The notes beneath the pieces were generated by a model. That model was not told the DNA's origin, ran no database searches, and saw only the letters and a program-made list of their open reading frames with translations. A program made the translations under genes and the position numbers. Of a stretch of DNA of 64,000 nucleotides, positions 25,845-35,141 are shown one piece after another. The DNA is from Vulcanimicrobiota bacterium (GTDB lineage: Bacteria > Vulcanimicrobiota > Xenobia > Xenobiales > JADMJV01), in the NCBI GenBank assembly GCA_017307785.1, contig JAFKGI010000006.1, positions 124,001 through 188,000 of the forward strand, written 5' to 3'. Each line of letters opens with the position of its first letter. Within the stretch, counting starts at the first letter, position 1.

Positions 25845-25997
25845 ATGAACGACAGCTTTTCTGAGTTGATGGCGGCAGGCGCGGTAGGCATCGCGCTCTT
25901 CACCATGGGTCCCCAGCTATTTGACGCTCAACAAGGTCCGCTGGTGGGCCTCGAGCAGAGCGATGCTCGGCTCGATCTGGAGTTCCCGGGCCAGTAG
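25845..25997 (+). CDS. Possible 50-residue small ORF
   Basis: Starts MNDSFSELMAAGAVGIALFTMGPQ, an amphipathic or weakly hydrophobic segment, and runs 81 bases antisense into the end of the convergent SARP-type gene. No ribosome site is visible. It may be a small membrane peptide or chance; I list it only because the 106-bp gap holds nothing else. Confidence 0.2.
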   Translation: MNDSFSELMAAGAVGIALFTMGPQLFDAQQGPLVGLEQSDARLDLEFPGQ

Positions 25998-28172
25998 TTT
26001 TTTGCAGTGGTCAAACTGCTTAATGGCGGCCTCGGGACGGTTCTGCCAGAGGTGGGCCTTCATGGCGGCCAGGTGGCCCTCCTGACAATACTTATCCAGC
26101 TCCAGCAATCGGTTGGCGTATTCCAACGTCTCGGCCGCCCGCTGCTGGCTGACCAGCACCTCCAACAAGCTGCGCAAGCAGGTTAAAATGGTGACCTCCA
26201 GGCTTTCGCGGGTGGTCACGGCCCAGTCCATATAGCAAGTTTCCAGGTAAGGCCCACGGTAGAGGTCTACCGCTTTCTTCCAGCGCCCCACCGTTTCATC
26301 GCTGGGATTCGCATCCGGAGTGGCCAGACTCAAGACCTCGTTGACGTCGTGCCAGATGGGCAACTGAGGATTGAGCTGCAGTCCCATGTTGTCGCGCTGG
26401 ATGTAATCGAGTTCTTCGGGCCAGTCTTTGGGCCGCAGCACTTTGCGCAGGTGGAAGACGCAGACGTTCAGACTGGAGCGTCCACCCTCGCCGGAATCCG
26501 GCCAAAAGTCGTCGATGATGCGCTCGGTGGGCACGGGACGCCGGGAACCGGCCAGACGAGAGAGCAGAAACCGCTGTTTGCTGCTCTTGAACTGCGGGTC
26601 GGGAATGCGCTCGTCTCCGCGGAAAACCTCAAAGTTGCCCAGAGTGTAGATACGCACGGTGGGCGGCAGCAGCACGCCACCCGCGGATCGGACCACGGCT
26701 TCGGCAGCGCCGCGAACCTCAGCCTGATTGTCGGCGGCCAGCAGCTTCATACATTCGAGAGCGGCCGGATGCTTGGGATCTTTGAGGGCGGGCACGATGT
26801 GCAATTTGGCGGCCGGTTCCAAATTGCCGGTCTGCACCAGACGCAGAAAAATGCCCGGAGCGTCGCGACCGATCACGGCCAGCGCCTTCTCTTGAAGCGG
26901 ATGGGGAGCGCGCGCCTGTAGGCGCAACAAGCTGGGGGCAATCCACCAGGCTTCGTCCAGGAGCTCGAATCGTTCCGAAACCTCCAGCAAGGACGAGAGG
27001 GCCCGCTGAATATGCTGGCCGTCCATTTCTGATCCGGCCGCGCTCAGAGCCAGAATAGCCTTGGCTTCCAGCAGAGGCTGGCCCAACTCGCGGCCGACCC
27101 GTCCCGCCTGTTCGTAAAATGCGATTGCCTCCTTGCGCAGACCCGCCTGGACCAACCACAAACCGGCTTGCAGAGCGGCCACGCAGCCGAGCAGCCCGTT
27201 CAGACTGCGGGCCAGGGTCACGGCCTGTTGCGCGTAGCCGAGACAGCGTTCCGGTTCGCCCTTGGAGAGGCGGCACAAACCCAGCAGTGCTTCCACCTGT
27301 TCGCGGTCGGAGCCGCCTTCCTGGACCACCGAATCGAAGTAAGTGCGCGCTTCCGCCGGATTGGTGCTCTCCTGCGAGCGGGCCAACTGCAAAAGACTGG
27401 CGCGTTTGCGGCGCTGCGGCTGCGCATTCTCTTCCTGCGACTGCGAACGCTGGTTGGCTCGCTGCCAGGCGGCCTCCAGAGTGGACTCGCCTTCCGGCCG
27501 GAATTTGGGTTGCAGAGCCACCTGGGCGATGCGGGCCGCCAGGCTGACTTCCTCGGACTCACTGCGCAATTCTTCTACGATGTTGAGCAAGTCTCCGGGC
27601 AGTCCCTCGTGGTCGGCCTGACGAGAAAGCTCCAGCAGAACCGCCATCTGGGCCTGAGCCGCTACCTCGGGAGACAAACCCATTTCGCTGGCGGTGGCCC
27701 AGGCCAGCCGCCCTCCCTTGGGACTGCTGGCCAGCTTTTCCAGGGCCCAGGTAGCCGTCTGACGCAGACTATCCTCGCGCTTCTTGCGCAATTTGCGGGA
27801 ACGGTGCAAATGCAATTGACGAGCCACGGCCGCAATAAATTCGCTGAGTTCAAAAGGCTTCTTGAGATAATCGCCCACGCCCAGACGCACGGCTCGAATC
27901 GAATCGGCTTCGGCCGTGAAGCCGGTGATGATCAGGGTGGCCACGCTGGGCTGCTCCTGGCGCAGGCGTTCCAACGTTTCCAGGCCGTCCATTCCGGCCA
28001 TGCGAATGTCGGAAACGACCAGGTCGAAATTGTAGCGGTTGGCTAGTTCTAGAGCATCGAGCCCGCTCGAAGCGGACTGAACCCAGTAGCCCTCGTCGGA
28101 AAGGACCATGACCAGGTCCTCGCGCAGCGAATCGTCATCCTCAATGACCAGAATCTTCTCGTCGGCACTCAT
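25917..28172 (-). CDS. Response regulator with TPR region and SARP/BTAD output
   Basis: 751 residues from the Met of MSADEKILVIEDDDS (28172). N-terminal receiver with E11/D12, acceptor D55 (VVSDIRMAGMDG) and a KKPFEL Lys. A long helical, TPR-like middle follows (about 180-500). The C-terminal part has an OmpR-like winged helix (VRIYTLGNFEVFRGDERI ... LNVCVFHLRKVL) and a bacterial transcriptional activation domain (VDLYRGPYLETC to the end), the SARP/AfsR layout. It should be a phosphorylation-controlled transcription activator. It is divergent from the sensor kinase at 28248 over 75 bp, the likely cognate kinase. Confidence 0.87.
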   Translation of the reverse strand: MSADEKILVIEDDDSLREDLVMVLSDEGYWVQSASSGLDALELANRYNFDLVVSDIRMAGMDGLETLERLRQEQPSVATLIITGFTAEADSIRAVRLGVGDYLKKPFELSEFIAAVARQLHLHRSRKLRKKREDSLRQTATWALEKLASSPKGGRLAWATASEMGLSPEVAAQAQMAVLLELSRQADHEGLPGDLLNIVEELRSESEEVSLAARIAQVALQPKFRPEGESTLEAAWQRANQRSQSQEENAQPQRRKRASLLQLARSQESTNPAEARTYFDSVVQEGGSDREQVEALLGLCRLSKGEPERCLGYAQQAVTLARSLNGLLGCVAALQAGLWLVQAGLRKEAIAFYEQAGRVGRELGQPLLEAKAILALSAAGSEMDGQHIQRALSSLLEVSERFELLDEAWWIAPSLLRLQARAPHPLQEKALAVIGRDAPGIFLRLVQTGNLEPAAKLHIVPALKDPKHPAALECMKLLAADNQAEVRGAAEAVVRSAGGVLLPPTVRIYTLGNFEVFRGDERIPDPQFKSSKQRFLLSRLAGSRRPVPTERIIDDFWPDSGEGGRSSLNVCVFHLRKVLRPKDWPEELDYIQRDNMGLQLNPQLPIWHDVNEVLSLATPDANPSDETVGRWKKAVDLYRGPYLETCYMDWAVTTRESLEVTILTCLRSLLEVLVSQQRAAETLEYANRLLELDKYCQEGHLAAMKAHLWQNRPEAAIKQFDHCKKLLARELQIEPSIALLEAHQRTLLSVK

Positions 28173-28247
28173 GAATAGTGCCTTCGTCTTTTCCGCAAGT
28201 CCATCCTGGAAGCCAGGGTAAACCCGGCCGATCGCTAAGCGAAACCT

Positions 28248-30629
28248 ATGCCGGGCGGTTTGAAAGTATGGGGATTGCTGCTGACCTGCGGGATCGCACT
28301 GGTATATTGCTTCTCCACCCTGTCCCATACGCCGCCGCCGCTGGCCGCGCTGGTCTTTCTGCTGGGTGCCATGTGGATGGAAACTCGTTGGCTGAGGCTG
28401 CCCGGCGCCGGTCTGGTCACCTGTTCCTTCCTTTTTCTTTTTGCCTTCGCTCTACTCCAGGGGGTGGGTCCCGGCTGGCCAGCGGGTCTGGCCTGTATCC
28501 TGGTCTTGCTGCGCAGCGGCATGATCGGCTCGCCCGACCTGCGTTTGCGCTGGCTGGAAGGCTTGCTCGACCTGACCGCCATGCTGCTGACGCTGGCGGG
28601 AATGCAGCTTTTCGGACAGTTGGAACCGAAAGCCACGCTGGCCGCGCGCGGGGCCGCCGGAGCTTTCGTCTACTGCCTGCTGATGTTGGAAATCCATCTG
28701 CTGCTCTCGGGCGAACTGGCCGAAGCACAACGCAGCCGCTATAAGGCGGTCCAGCTCGGCTTGTTCGGAGTGCGTTTCAGTGGTTGCTGCGCGGCCGTGC
28801 TGATGGCCTGGATGGCCAACCAGTCCGGCTTCTGGATGCTGCTGTGCATTCCGCTGGTGGACATGCTGCCGAGAGTGGCCGGCATGATCGTGCGCGGCGA
28901 GGAAGAGGGCCAGCGTCAGAACGTGCTGCGCCAACTGGACGCCAGCAAAAATCAACTGGCCCAGGCCTCGGTTTCGCAGAAGATCCTCAAAGAAACGCTG
29001 GACCGACACGTCGACGAAAACCGCATCCTCGAGAAAGCCACTCAGACCCTACTGCAGGTGCGCAATCTGCAGCAGACGGCCGACCAAATCGTGCAGCTGT
29101 GCGGCTCGCTGGTGCACGCCGACACGATCGCGGTCTTTTTGCAGTATGAGAAGCGCCTCTATCCCCGCAGTTGCCAGAGCGCCCAGCTCGAGCGACTGCA
29201 GCAAGCCAACCTGCTGCACCTCAGCGAGCCGGTGGTCGAGGAAGCCTGGCGGAGCGGCACGGTGCAACGCGTGCCCCTGGGCGAACAGCGCATTTTTCCC
29301 CAGGAAAATCAAATTGTCGTCTTCCCGCTGGGCACGGCCGGCGCGCTTTACATTGGCCGCGCCAGCGCGCCCTATAGCGAAACCGAATTGCGTCATCTGA
29401 GCCAGGCCGCCTCGCAGGGCACGCTGGCCCTGCAAATCGCTCTCCACCTGGAAGCGCTGGAGGCAGCCCTCTATCAGCAAGAAACCTACAGCTCCGAACT
29501 GCACCACCGGGCCGGCGTACTCGACCGATTGCTTTCCAGCTCGCTGGGGTTTCTCGACAAGATGGACCGGGATGTCTTCTTAGAAAAGCTTACCCAGGCA
29601 GCCCAATCGCTTTTCCCCCACGATACTCTGGAGGTCCGATTGGATGGGGCCCACAGCGTCGTGGCCGAGCAAATCCTCAAAACTCGCCTGCCGCTGCTGA
29701 TCGAGGATCTCTCCCAGACTCGTTTCCAGGCGGAAGCCCCTGGTCAGCGCTCCCTGCTGGGAGTCCCCATCGTGCATCCCGACCTGCAAAAAGCCGGAGT
29801 CATTCTAATGGGGGCTCAGGAACCGGCTCAGTTCTCACGCTGGCACCAGGATTCGCTGAGTTTGCTGGGCACTCTGGCGGCCGTCGCCTGGAAAAACCTG
29901 GAACTGCACGCCGAGACTCTGGCCGCTCAGGGCCAATTGGTGCAATCGTCGAAAATGGCGGCGGTGGGCCAATTGGCGGCCGGCGTAGCCCACGAAATGA
30001 ATACTCCCCTGGGCTCGGTGATGCTCAATGTGGAAAGCGCCATCAAGGTGATGCGCTCCAATGCCGATCAGGCCGAAACACGCCTGACCAAGGCCAAGGA
30101 AATGGTGCAGCGCACCCGCGGCATCGTAGAGAAACTGCTCTACTATTCGCGCCAGAGCGAGCATGGCCGGGTGGCCACCGACCTGGGCAATCTGGTCACG
30201 GACACTCTGCAACTGGTCGGCCATCCGCTGACCATCGACCAGGTCAAGGTGGAAATCCGTCCGGGCCAGGTGCGCAAAGTGGCCGCCAATCAAAACGAGA
30301 TTCAGCAGGTCATCTGCAACCTGCTGCTCAACGCCCGCGACGCCATGGTCTCGACCCCCGGTTGCCCTCGCAATATTCTAATCAGCACCTTCGAAGACGG
30401 TCCCTGGGCCTGCATCGCCGTGCGCGATTCCGGGCCCGGCATCGCCCCTGAACTCCTGGCTCGCGTGCTCGAGCCCTTCTTCACCACCAAGCCGGTCGGC
30501 CAGGGCACCGGCCTGGGGCTCTCCATCTCGCAACAGATCATGGTGGCTCATAACGGCAAGCTCAAAGTCGAGTCGGCCGTCGGTCAGGGCAGCCAGTTCA
30601 CCCTTCAACTGCCGCTGAGCAACGAATAA
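28248..30629 (+). CDS. Multi-pass sensor histidine kinase with GAF domains
   Basis: 793 residues. Residues 1-215 hold about six to seven membrane helices; a coiled coil (230-270) is followed by two GAF-like domains (about 275-400 and 430-555), a HisKA domain with H582 in GVAHEMNTPLGSV and an HATPase with N-box NLLLNARDAM, DSGPGIAP and GTGLGLSISQQ. It autophosphorylates and should pass phosphate to a receiver, the best candidate being the divergent REC-TPR-SARP gene or the single receiver at 25403. The input is not known; GAF domains often bind small ligands or chromophores, but no chromophore Cys is obvious. Confidence 0.9.
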   Translation: MPGGLKVWGLLLTCGIALVYCFSTLSHTPPPLAALVFLLGAMWMETRWLRLPGAGLVTCSFLFLFAFALLQGVGPGWPAGLACILVLLRSGMIGSPDLRLRWLEGLLDLTAMLLTLAGMQLFGQLEPKATLAARGAAGAFVYCLLMLEIHLLLSGELAEAQRSRYKAVQLGLFGVRFSGCCAAVLMAWMANQSGFWMLLCIPLVDMLPRVAGMIVRGEEEGQRQNVLRQLDASKNQLAQASVSQKILKETLDRHVDENRILEKATQTLLQVRNLQQTADQIVQLCGSLVHADTIAVFLQYEKRLYPRSCQSAQLERLQQANLLHLSEPVVEEAWRSGTVQRVPLGEQRIFPQENQIVVFPLGTAGALYIGRASAPYSETELRHLSQAASQGTLALQIALHLEALEAALYQQETYSSELHHRAGVLDRLLSSSLGFLDKMDRDVFLEKLTQAAQSLFPHDTLEVRLDGAHSVVAEQILKTRLPLLIEDLSQTRFQAEAPGQRSLLGVPIVHPDLQKAGVILMGAQEPAQFSRWHQDSLSLLGTLAAVAWKNLELHAETLAAQGQLVQSSKMAAVGQLAAGVAHEMNTPLGSVMLNVESAIKVMRSNADQAETRLTKAKEMVQRTRGIVEKLLYYSRQSEHGRVATDLGNLVTDTLQLVGHPLTIDQVKVEIRPGQVRKVAANQNEIQQVICNLLLNARDAMVSTPGCPRNILISTFEDGPWACIAVRDSGPGIAPELLARVLEPFFTTKPVGQGTGLGLSISQQIMVAHNGKLKVESAVGQGSQFTLQLPLSNE

Positions 30630-30637
30630 ACTTTACC

Positions 30638-30658
30638 AACTGTTTACAAGCCGGCAAA
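30638..30658 (+). promoter_or_regulatory. Shared upstream element GTTTACAAGCCGGCAAA, copy 1
   Basis: Lies 43 bp before the NlpC/P60 start. It matches 18 of 21 positions of the element at 42988-43008 before the subtilisin-like gene and, in the core, the inverted copy at 37338-37354. Probably an activator or alternative sigma factor site. Confidence 0.55.
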
Positions 30659-30701
30659 GAGATTTTAGCCGCGTTTGTCTTGACATGCCTATGCTTGGTG
30701 T

Positions 30702-31418
30702 ATGGCAATCACTTCGTTTCAACAGCTTGCACCCCAGAACACCCTGACGGGTGGCTTCAGCGCCCCCTTCTCTCCCGCTCTTTATGGCGGACAGGCCTTG
30801 GACCGCCTGGGAATGGGCTCGGTGGCCACCAACCCCACCGCCCAGATGCTGCAAATGAGCATGCAGCAAACCCAGTTGTTGCTGGACATGACCCAGATGC
30901 TGCTCACCCTGATGGCGCCGGGTCAGAACACGAGCAATGCCGGTAGCTCCTCCGCCACGCCTTCCGGCCAGACTTCTTCGGCTACACCTGTCGGCGATAC
31001 CAAGGCGACGAGCGAGGCCGACGCCGGCTCGGGCGGACCCAAAGTGCAGAAGTTCATCGACGCCGCCCTCGGCAAACAGGGCACCCGTTACGTCTTTGGC
31101 GCGGCTGGACCAGACACTTTTGATTGTTCCGGACTGGTCTCCTGGGCCTTGAAACAGGCCGGGTCCAAAGTGGGCCGTATGAGCGCCGAAGGCTACCGCT
31201 CCCACTACAAAGGCGCGGAAGTCTCCAAGGATCAGCTCAAACCGGGAGATCTGGTGTTCTTCAGCGACACCGGCCACGCCCCCGCCAGCCACATCGAAAT
31301 CTACATCGGCAATGGCCAGACGATGGGCGCCCACACCGAATCGATGCCCAACGGTAAGGCCAAGCTGAACACCAAACGGCTGATTATGGCGGCGCGTCCT
31401 CCCGAGTTACAGGGTTAA
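30702..31418 (+). CDS. NlpC/P60 cell-wall hydrolase with low-complexity N-terminus
   Basis: 238 residues. The C-terminal NlpC/P60 domain has C142 in FDCSGLVSWAL, H197 in ASHIEIYIG and H211; it should cleave gamma-D-Glu-diamino acid or similar peptidoglycan bonds. The N-terminal 110 residues hold no Sec signal: MAITSFQQLAPQN, an amphipathic Met/Gln/Leu-rich helix (MLQMSMQQTQLLLDMTQMLLTLM, residues 49-71) and a Ser/Thr linker. That helix and linker match the plan of the CHAP protein at 15135. No ribosome site is seen; TATGCT ends six bases before the ATG. The next gene is on the same strand 28 bp later. Confidence 0.87.
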   Translation: MAITSFQQLAPQNTLTGGFSAPFSPALYGGQALDRLGMGSVATNPTAQMLQMSMQQTQLLLDMTQMLLTLMAPGQNTSNAGSSSATPSGQTSSATPVGDTKATSEADAGSGGPKVQKFIDAALGKQGTRYVFGAAGPDTFDCSGLVSWALKQAGSKVGRMSAEGYRSHYKGAEVSKDQLKPGDLVFFSDTGHAPASHIEIYIGNGQTMGAHTESMPNGKAKLNTKRLIMAARPPELQG

Positions 31419-31446
31419 GCGGGGCTGCTCGGCGAACGGGCAGCCC

Positions 31447-32481
31447 GTGATTCCTCAAGCCAAACCCCTGCTCGGCCCGGCCGAAGAACAAGCGGCTCTG
31501 CGCATCATGCAAAGCGGCATGCTGGCGGTCGGACCCGAGATTGCCCAGCTGGAGGAGCAGCTGGGCAGCTGGCTCGGGCAGGCGCCCGCGGTGACCACCA
31601 GCAACGGCTTCTCTTCCCTGCACCTGGGCCTGTTGGCGCTGGGCCTGAAGCCGGGCGCGGAGGTCATCGTGCCCTGTATCTCCAGTTGTTCGGCCGTTCG
31701 CGACGCGGTCGTCGCAGCCGGAGGCGTCCCCGTCTTCGCCGATGTCTGCGAGCACTCGCCCAACCTGGACCCGACCTCGGTGAAGCAGCTCTTGAATTCG
31801 CGAACCGGCGCCATTCTTTGTCCTCATCATCTGGGTTGTGTGGCCGAACTCGAGGAACTGCTGGCCTTTGGGATTCCCCTGCTGGAGGACTGTGCTCAGG
31901 CTCCTGGCGCTACCTATCGGGGGGCTCTGGTGGGAACGTTAGGAACGGTCGGATCTTTTTCTTTTTACCCCACCAAGGTGATGGCGGCCATCGACGGCGG
32001 AGTGGTGGCCAGCAACGATGCTTCGGTGCTGGCTGCGGCCCGAGACAAACGCTACTACGGCGGCATTCAGGACGACCAGTATCGGCTCAACTACAAGATG
32101 AGCAATCTCAACGCAGCCGTCGGATTGGTGCAGTTCGCGCGTCTGCCCGAGCTACTGGAACGGCGCCGATCCATCGCCGGCCGCTATTCCCAGGCCCTGG
32201 GAGTGCAAGGGCTGCAGGGGTCCATCGTCTTCCGCTTCGGTCTGCGTACCCAACCCGGGCGCACCCAGGCGCTGCTGGACCGACTGTTGGAGGCCCAGGT
32301 TCCGTGTCGCCGCGAATGGTATTTTTTGTGTGCGCCCGACGGCTTCCCGCAGGCCCGCCGCTGGCACGATGATTTTCTGACCGTGCCCTGTTACCCCGCT
32401 CTGCAGGACGAGCAGGTGGATTGGATTGCGGAACGACTGGCTAGTTCGATTCGCCCTGGGGACTTGCGGGAGCCCATTTAA
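31447..32481 (+). CDS. DegT/DnrJ/EryC1-type PLP aminotransferase
   Basis: 344 residues from GTG. Aspartate-aminotransferase fold of the sugar aminotransferase group: TSNGFSSLHLGLLALGL phosphate/PLP site, PLLEDCAQAPGA with the conserved Asp148 and Gln151, and K177 in FSFYPTKVMAAIDGG for the Schiff base. Such enzymes transaminate UDP-keto sugars for surface glycans or secondary metabolites. It is 28 bp after the NlpC/P60 gene, with no other sugar-pathway gene near, so the substrate is unknown. The 3' end overlaps the convergent lipase by 41 bp. Confidence 0.87.
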   Translation: MIPQAKPLLGPAEEQAALRIMQSGMLAVGPEIAQLEEQLGSWLGQAPAVTTSNGFSSLHLGLLALGLKPGAEVIVPCISSCSAVRDAVVAAGGVPVFADVCEHSPNLDPTSVKQLLNSRTGAILCPHHLGCVAELEELLAFGIPLLEDCAQAPGATYRGALVGTLGTVGSFSFYPTKVMAAIDGGVVASNDASVLAAARDKRYYGGIQDDQYRLNYKMSNLNAAVGLVQFARLPELLERRRSIAGRYSQALGVQGLQGSIVFRFGLRTQPGRTQALLDRLLEAQVPCRREWYFLCAPDGFPQARRWHDDFLTVPCYPALQDEQVDWIAERLASSIRPGDLREPI

Positions 32482-33376
32482 AGAAGTCTTTCATCTCGCG
32501 GAAGACCTGACGGTCGTTCATCAAACTGATGTGACCCTGACTCCAGGTTCCGGGCAGAATCGTCAAGTCGGTGTTGGGCAAGCCCAAACTGGCGCTGTTC
32601 ACCAGTCCATCCCCGTCGCCCCAACCCGATTCATTGGAGGCTGCCGTGGTTCGGCCCCCCGAACCCACCACCTTGACGTCTTCCAGGCGCGACTTGGACT
32701 GTGTCCATTGCGCGTTCAAAGCATCTAATTTGTCGTTGCCGTCGGCGGTGGAACGCAGCCATCCCAGCGCGGGCAGGGCTTGCGGTCCCAGGTTACCCAG
32801 CTTCATGGCCCAGACGACTCCCTCATTGACGGCCCATTCAGCCAGGGTGGCGGCGCGCAGCCCCAGATTGGGCGTGCCGACCATCATCAATTTTCCAATG
32901 CCGCCACCACCGCGGGTGGTGTAGATACGAGCTCCCAGCCCTCCCAGGCTATGGGCGGCCACATCCACCTTGGGCTGGCCCGTGATGTGTTGAATCTGCT
33001 GGAGAGCCGGCCCGAGTTGATCGGCGGTTACTTCCGGGCTCTGACTGCGGTCGCGGGGCACCAACTGGAAAACGCGAGCCTGAGGATCGGTCCAGTCGGC
33101 CGGCATCGGCTGTTTGAACTTGGGGTCCCGATACACCTGGCCATCTTTCAGGTAGTAGGTCGGTCCGTTGTGAGCGTTCTCACTGAGGTGCTCGACCAGT
33201 CGCGCGGTATCGCTCATCCGGCCCATGAAACCGACCACGCTGAGCAGCGGGCGACCGAGCTCGACCGAATCCTCCCCGTGAAGCCCGTCCTGGGCGGCTA
33301 CGGCAGCCAGAGTGGCCACTTTACTGCAAAGATAACGGGCTCCGCCCATGGCAAATTCGGTTCGGTTCGACCTCAT
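32441..33376 (-). CDS. Lipase-like alpha/beta hydrolase
   Basis: 311 residues if started at MRSNRTEFAMGG (33376); an alternative Met nine codons later is possible. SVVGFMGR is the oxyanion region and AAHSLGGLGARI (S143) the nucleophile elbow; the later part has MVGTPNLGL as in lipases of the same group as the 6274 enzyme. No Sec signal. A GGCTAAAAC stretch upstream on this strand resembles the -10 of other genes here. Together with the 6274 lipase it adds to the set of non-Sec hydrolases. Confidence 0.75.
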   Translation of the reverse strand: MRSNRTEFAMGGARYLCSKVATLAAVAAQDGLHGEDSVELGRPLLSVVGFMGRMSDTARLVEHLSENAHNGPTYYLKDGQVYRDPKFKQPMPADWTDPQARVFQLVPRDRSQSPEVTADQLGPALQQIQHITGQPKVDVAAHSLGGLGARIYTTRGGGGIGKLMMVGTPNLGLRAATLAEWAVNEGVVWAMKLGNLGPQALPALGWLRSTADGNDKLDALNAQWTQSKSRLEDVKVVGSGGRTTAASNESGWGDGDGLVNSASLGLPNTDLTILPGTWSQGHISLMNDRQVFREMKDFFKWAPASPQGESN

Positions 33377-33453
33377 GCATGCATTCTGGAGTTTTAGCCT
33401 GAAAAATCGCCCAAATAGAGGAGGCAATCCCCTTAGAGGCAACATGGTAGGAG

Positions 33454-33804
33454 ATGGAATCGGACGAGAGAGATTTTTCCCGCCTGCTCAATCGGGTGGC
33501 TTCGGCGGTCTTTGGACTGGGCCTGACCGTGGTCTTACTCATCTCCGGCAACCATTTGCTGGCCCTCAAAAAGGAAGTCAAGGCCGAGCTGATCAGCCAG
33601 CAGGTAAAAACCTACGTGCATTCCCGCACGCTGATCCTGAAGTTCCGCAGCGAGGAAGGGTTGATTTACCAGGCCAGCGTTCCGGTTTCGGCGCAGGCCA
33701 AGCTGGGACCACTCACCGGTCCCCTGGAACTGCGTGTCTACCACGGCATCTTTGCTTCAGGCGTTGACGAAATCCGTAGCGGCGGTCACGTCTTTAAGGT
33801 TTGA
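33454..33804 (+). CDS. Small membrane-anchored protein
   Basis: 116 residues. One N-terminal membrane helix (residues 16-36, VASAVFGLGLTVVLLISGNHLL) after a charged leader, then an approximately 75-residue beta-rich extracytoplasmic part (TYVHSRTLILKFRSEEGLIYQASVPV). No family recognised. Its end overlaps the convergent secreted-protein gene by 11 bases. AGAGG lies 14 bases before the ATG. Confidence 0.6.
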   Translation: MESDERDFSRLLNRVASAVFGLGLTVVLLISGNHLLALKKEVKAELISQQVKTYVHSRTLILKFRSEEGLIYQASVPVSAQAKLGPLTGPLELRVYHGIFASGVDEIRSGGHVFKV

Positions 33805-34528
33805 TCTCGCCGTCCTTGAAGAATCTTTCGCCCAAGCCGGCCACACCTTCGCGCTGATTCTTGAGAGTGCCGTCGATCAGCGAGAAAAGGTAGATGTGCC
33901 AGTGTCGGGTCTTATCCGCCATCGACACTTGCACTCCGTCGGCCAGGACTTCGACTTTGTGGACCCGGCGATCCATCAAATCAAAAGGTTCGCCGTCCGG
34001 GTTGGGGATCTCGCGAATGAATTGCGCCTTACCATCCGAGATGCGGCGCACCACCAGGTTGGGAGTCATCATCGGACCCAGGTAAATCTCGTAGAGCCGG
34101 TCCCCTTTGACCGTGTTAGGAGTGCCCGGGCGGTCACTGTTGGAAGCCAGCGCCTGGGACATCCAGGCCAATCCGCCGTCACTCAAGCGCAGTGCCAGGC
34201 TGACTTCCCCGACCTGCTTGACACCGTCCCGCCGATTCACCCAACTGCGAAAGACGCCGACTGCTGCATTGCGCGCATCATAGCGGATGTTGGGCTTGCC
34301 CAGGGCGAAGGTGGCGCGGGAGCGCCACAGCACTCGCTTACCGCGGGTCAACTGCACCACCGAGCCGGCCGGGCCGTCGGCCCACATCAGCACTCGCTTA
34401 CCGGGAAGATACTGCTTGCCCGCCCAGTGCAGCGGCACACGGCTGGAGACGGTGGAGACCTGGGGCAAAACCCAGGGTTCGGCCCAGACGGCCATGGTCA
34501 GCAGCAAAAAGAAAACAAGCGAGCGCAT
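33794..34528 (-). CDS. Secreted beta-rich protein of unknown function
   Basis: 244 residues when started at the signal peptide (MRSLVFFLLLTMAVWA); the longer ORF adds ten residues that would hide the signal. The mature part is basic and beta-rich with several Trp (WVLPQVST, LGKRVLWRSRATF, HWHIYLFSLIDG) and no motif I can name. It is 11 bp from the acetyltransferase gene (34540-35079), probably in one transcript with it. Confidence 0.65.
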   Translation of the reverse strand: MRSLVFFLLLTMAVWAEPWVLPQVSTVSSRVPLHWAGKQYLPGKRVLMWADGPAGSVVQLTRGKRVLWRSRATFALGKPNIRYDARNAAVGVFRSWVNRRDGVKQVGEVSLALRLSDGGLAWMSQALASNSDRPGTPNTVKGDRLYEIYLGPMMTPNLVVRRISDGKAQFIREIPNPDGEPFDLMDRRVHKVEVLADGVQVSMADKTRHWHIYLFSLIDGTLKNQREGVAGLGERFFKDGEIKP

Positions 34529-34539
34529 CGCCTCCGCTT

Positions 34540-35079
34540 CTAACCCTGACCCTGCCAACCTTCCAGCTGACTGCGTTTCCTGGCGAATTCCGGAGCCTTG
34601 CTCGGCAACTGTTCCAGGCGCAACAACAGCCCGTCCTTACCGCCGTAGACGCCGGGCAATTCTTCGGCTTTGTGGAAGCCGAATTTGGAGTAAAGCTTGA
34701 GTGCCGGCAGATTGTCGGCCCGCACTTTGAGCTGCAGCCGCGGCCAACCGGCCTGCAAGGCTCGTTCCACCGCCCAGTGCAGCAAACGCTCGGCGACCTT
34801 GCGCCGACGATAAGCCGGGGCCACTACCAAACCGTCCAATTCGACGGTGCCTCGCTCGCAGGCGGTCCAGTCCAGCCAGAGGTAGCCGACCAGCAGCTCT
34901 CCATCGACGGCCAGACGAAACTCCTGACCGGTGTCGCTGAGCGCCCGCGAAAGATGTTCCCGGCTCCACACCTCTTCGCCAAACAGCTCGAGTTCGAGCG
35001 CATGGACGGACTCCAGGTCTTCCAGATGACCCGCCCGAAATTGCAGTCCTGCCGGCTGAGAACGGCGTAGCCAATTCAT
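34540..35079 (-). CDS. GNAT N-acetyltransferase (RimI-like)
   Basis: 179 residues. GNAT fold with an acetyl-CoA loop in LDGLVVAPAYRRRKVAERLL and the downstream strand RLQLKVRADNLPALKLYSKFGFHKAEELPGVY, typical of RimI-type N-alpha-acetyltransferases. Substrate unknown; ribosomal or other protein N-termini are the usual targets. It is divergent from the MFS gene across 62 bp that hold a good promoter for the latter. Confidence 0.85.
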   Translation of the reverse strand: MNWLRRSQPAGLQFRAGHLEDLESVHALELELFGEEVWSREHLSRALSDTGQEFRLAVDGELLVGYLWLDWTACERGTVELDGLVVAPAYRRRKVAERLLHWAVERALQAGWPRLQLKVRADNLPALKLYSKFGFHKAEELPGVYGGKDGLLLRLEQLPSKAPEFARKRSQLEGWQGQG

Positions 35080-35104
35080 CGAGCGCTGTTCTCGCGCATC
35101 TGGC

Positions 35105-35133
35105 TTGACCCTGTAGTCTATTTTGCCTATGCT
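35105..35133 (+). promoter_or_regulatory. Sigma70-type promoter of the MFS gene
   Basis: TTGACC (35105-35110) and TATGCT (35128-35133) with a 17-bp spacer; the ATG at 35142 begins eight bases after the -10, so the message would have almost no leader. Confidence 0.6.
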
Positions 35134-35141
35134 GGCCGGCC

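Noticed and set aside
30680..30701. TTGACA as a -35 for the NlpC/P60 gene
   Set aside because: The nearest -10-like box TATGCT lies only four bases downstream, so the pair cannot be one promoter.
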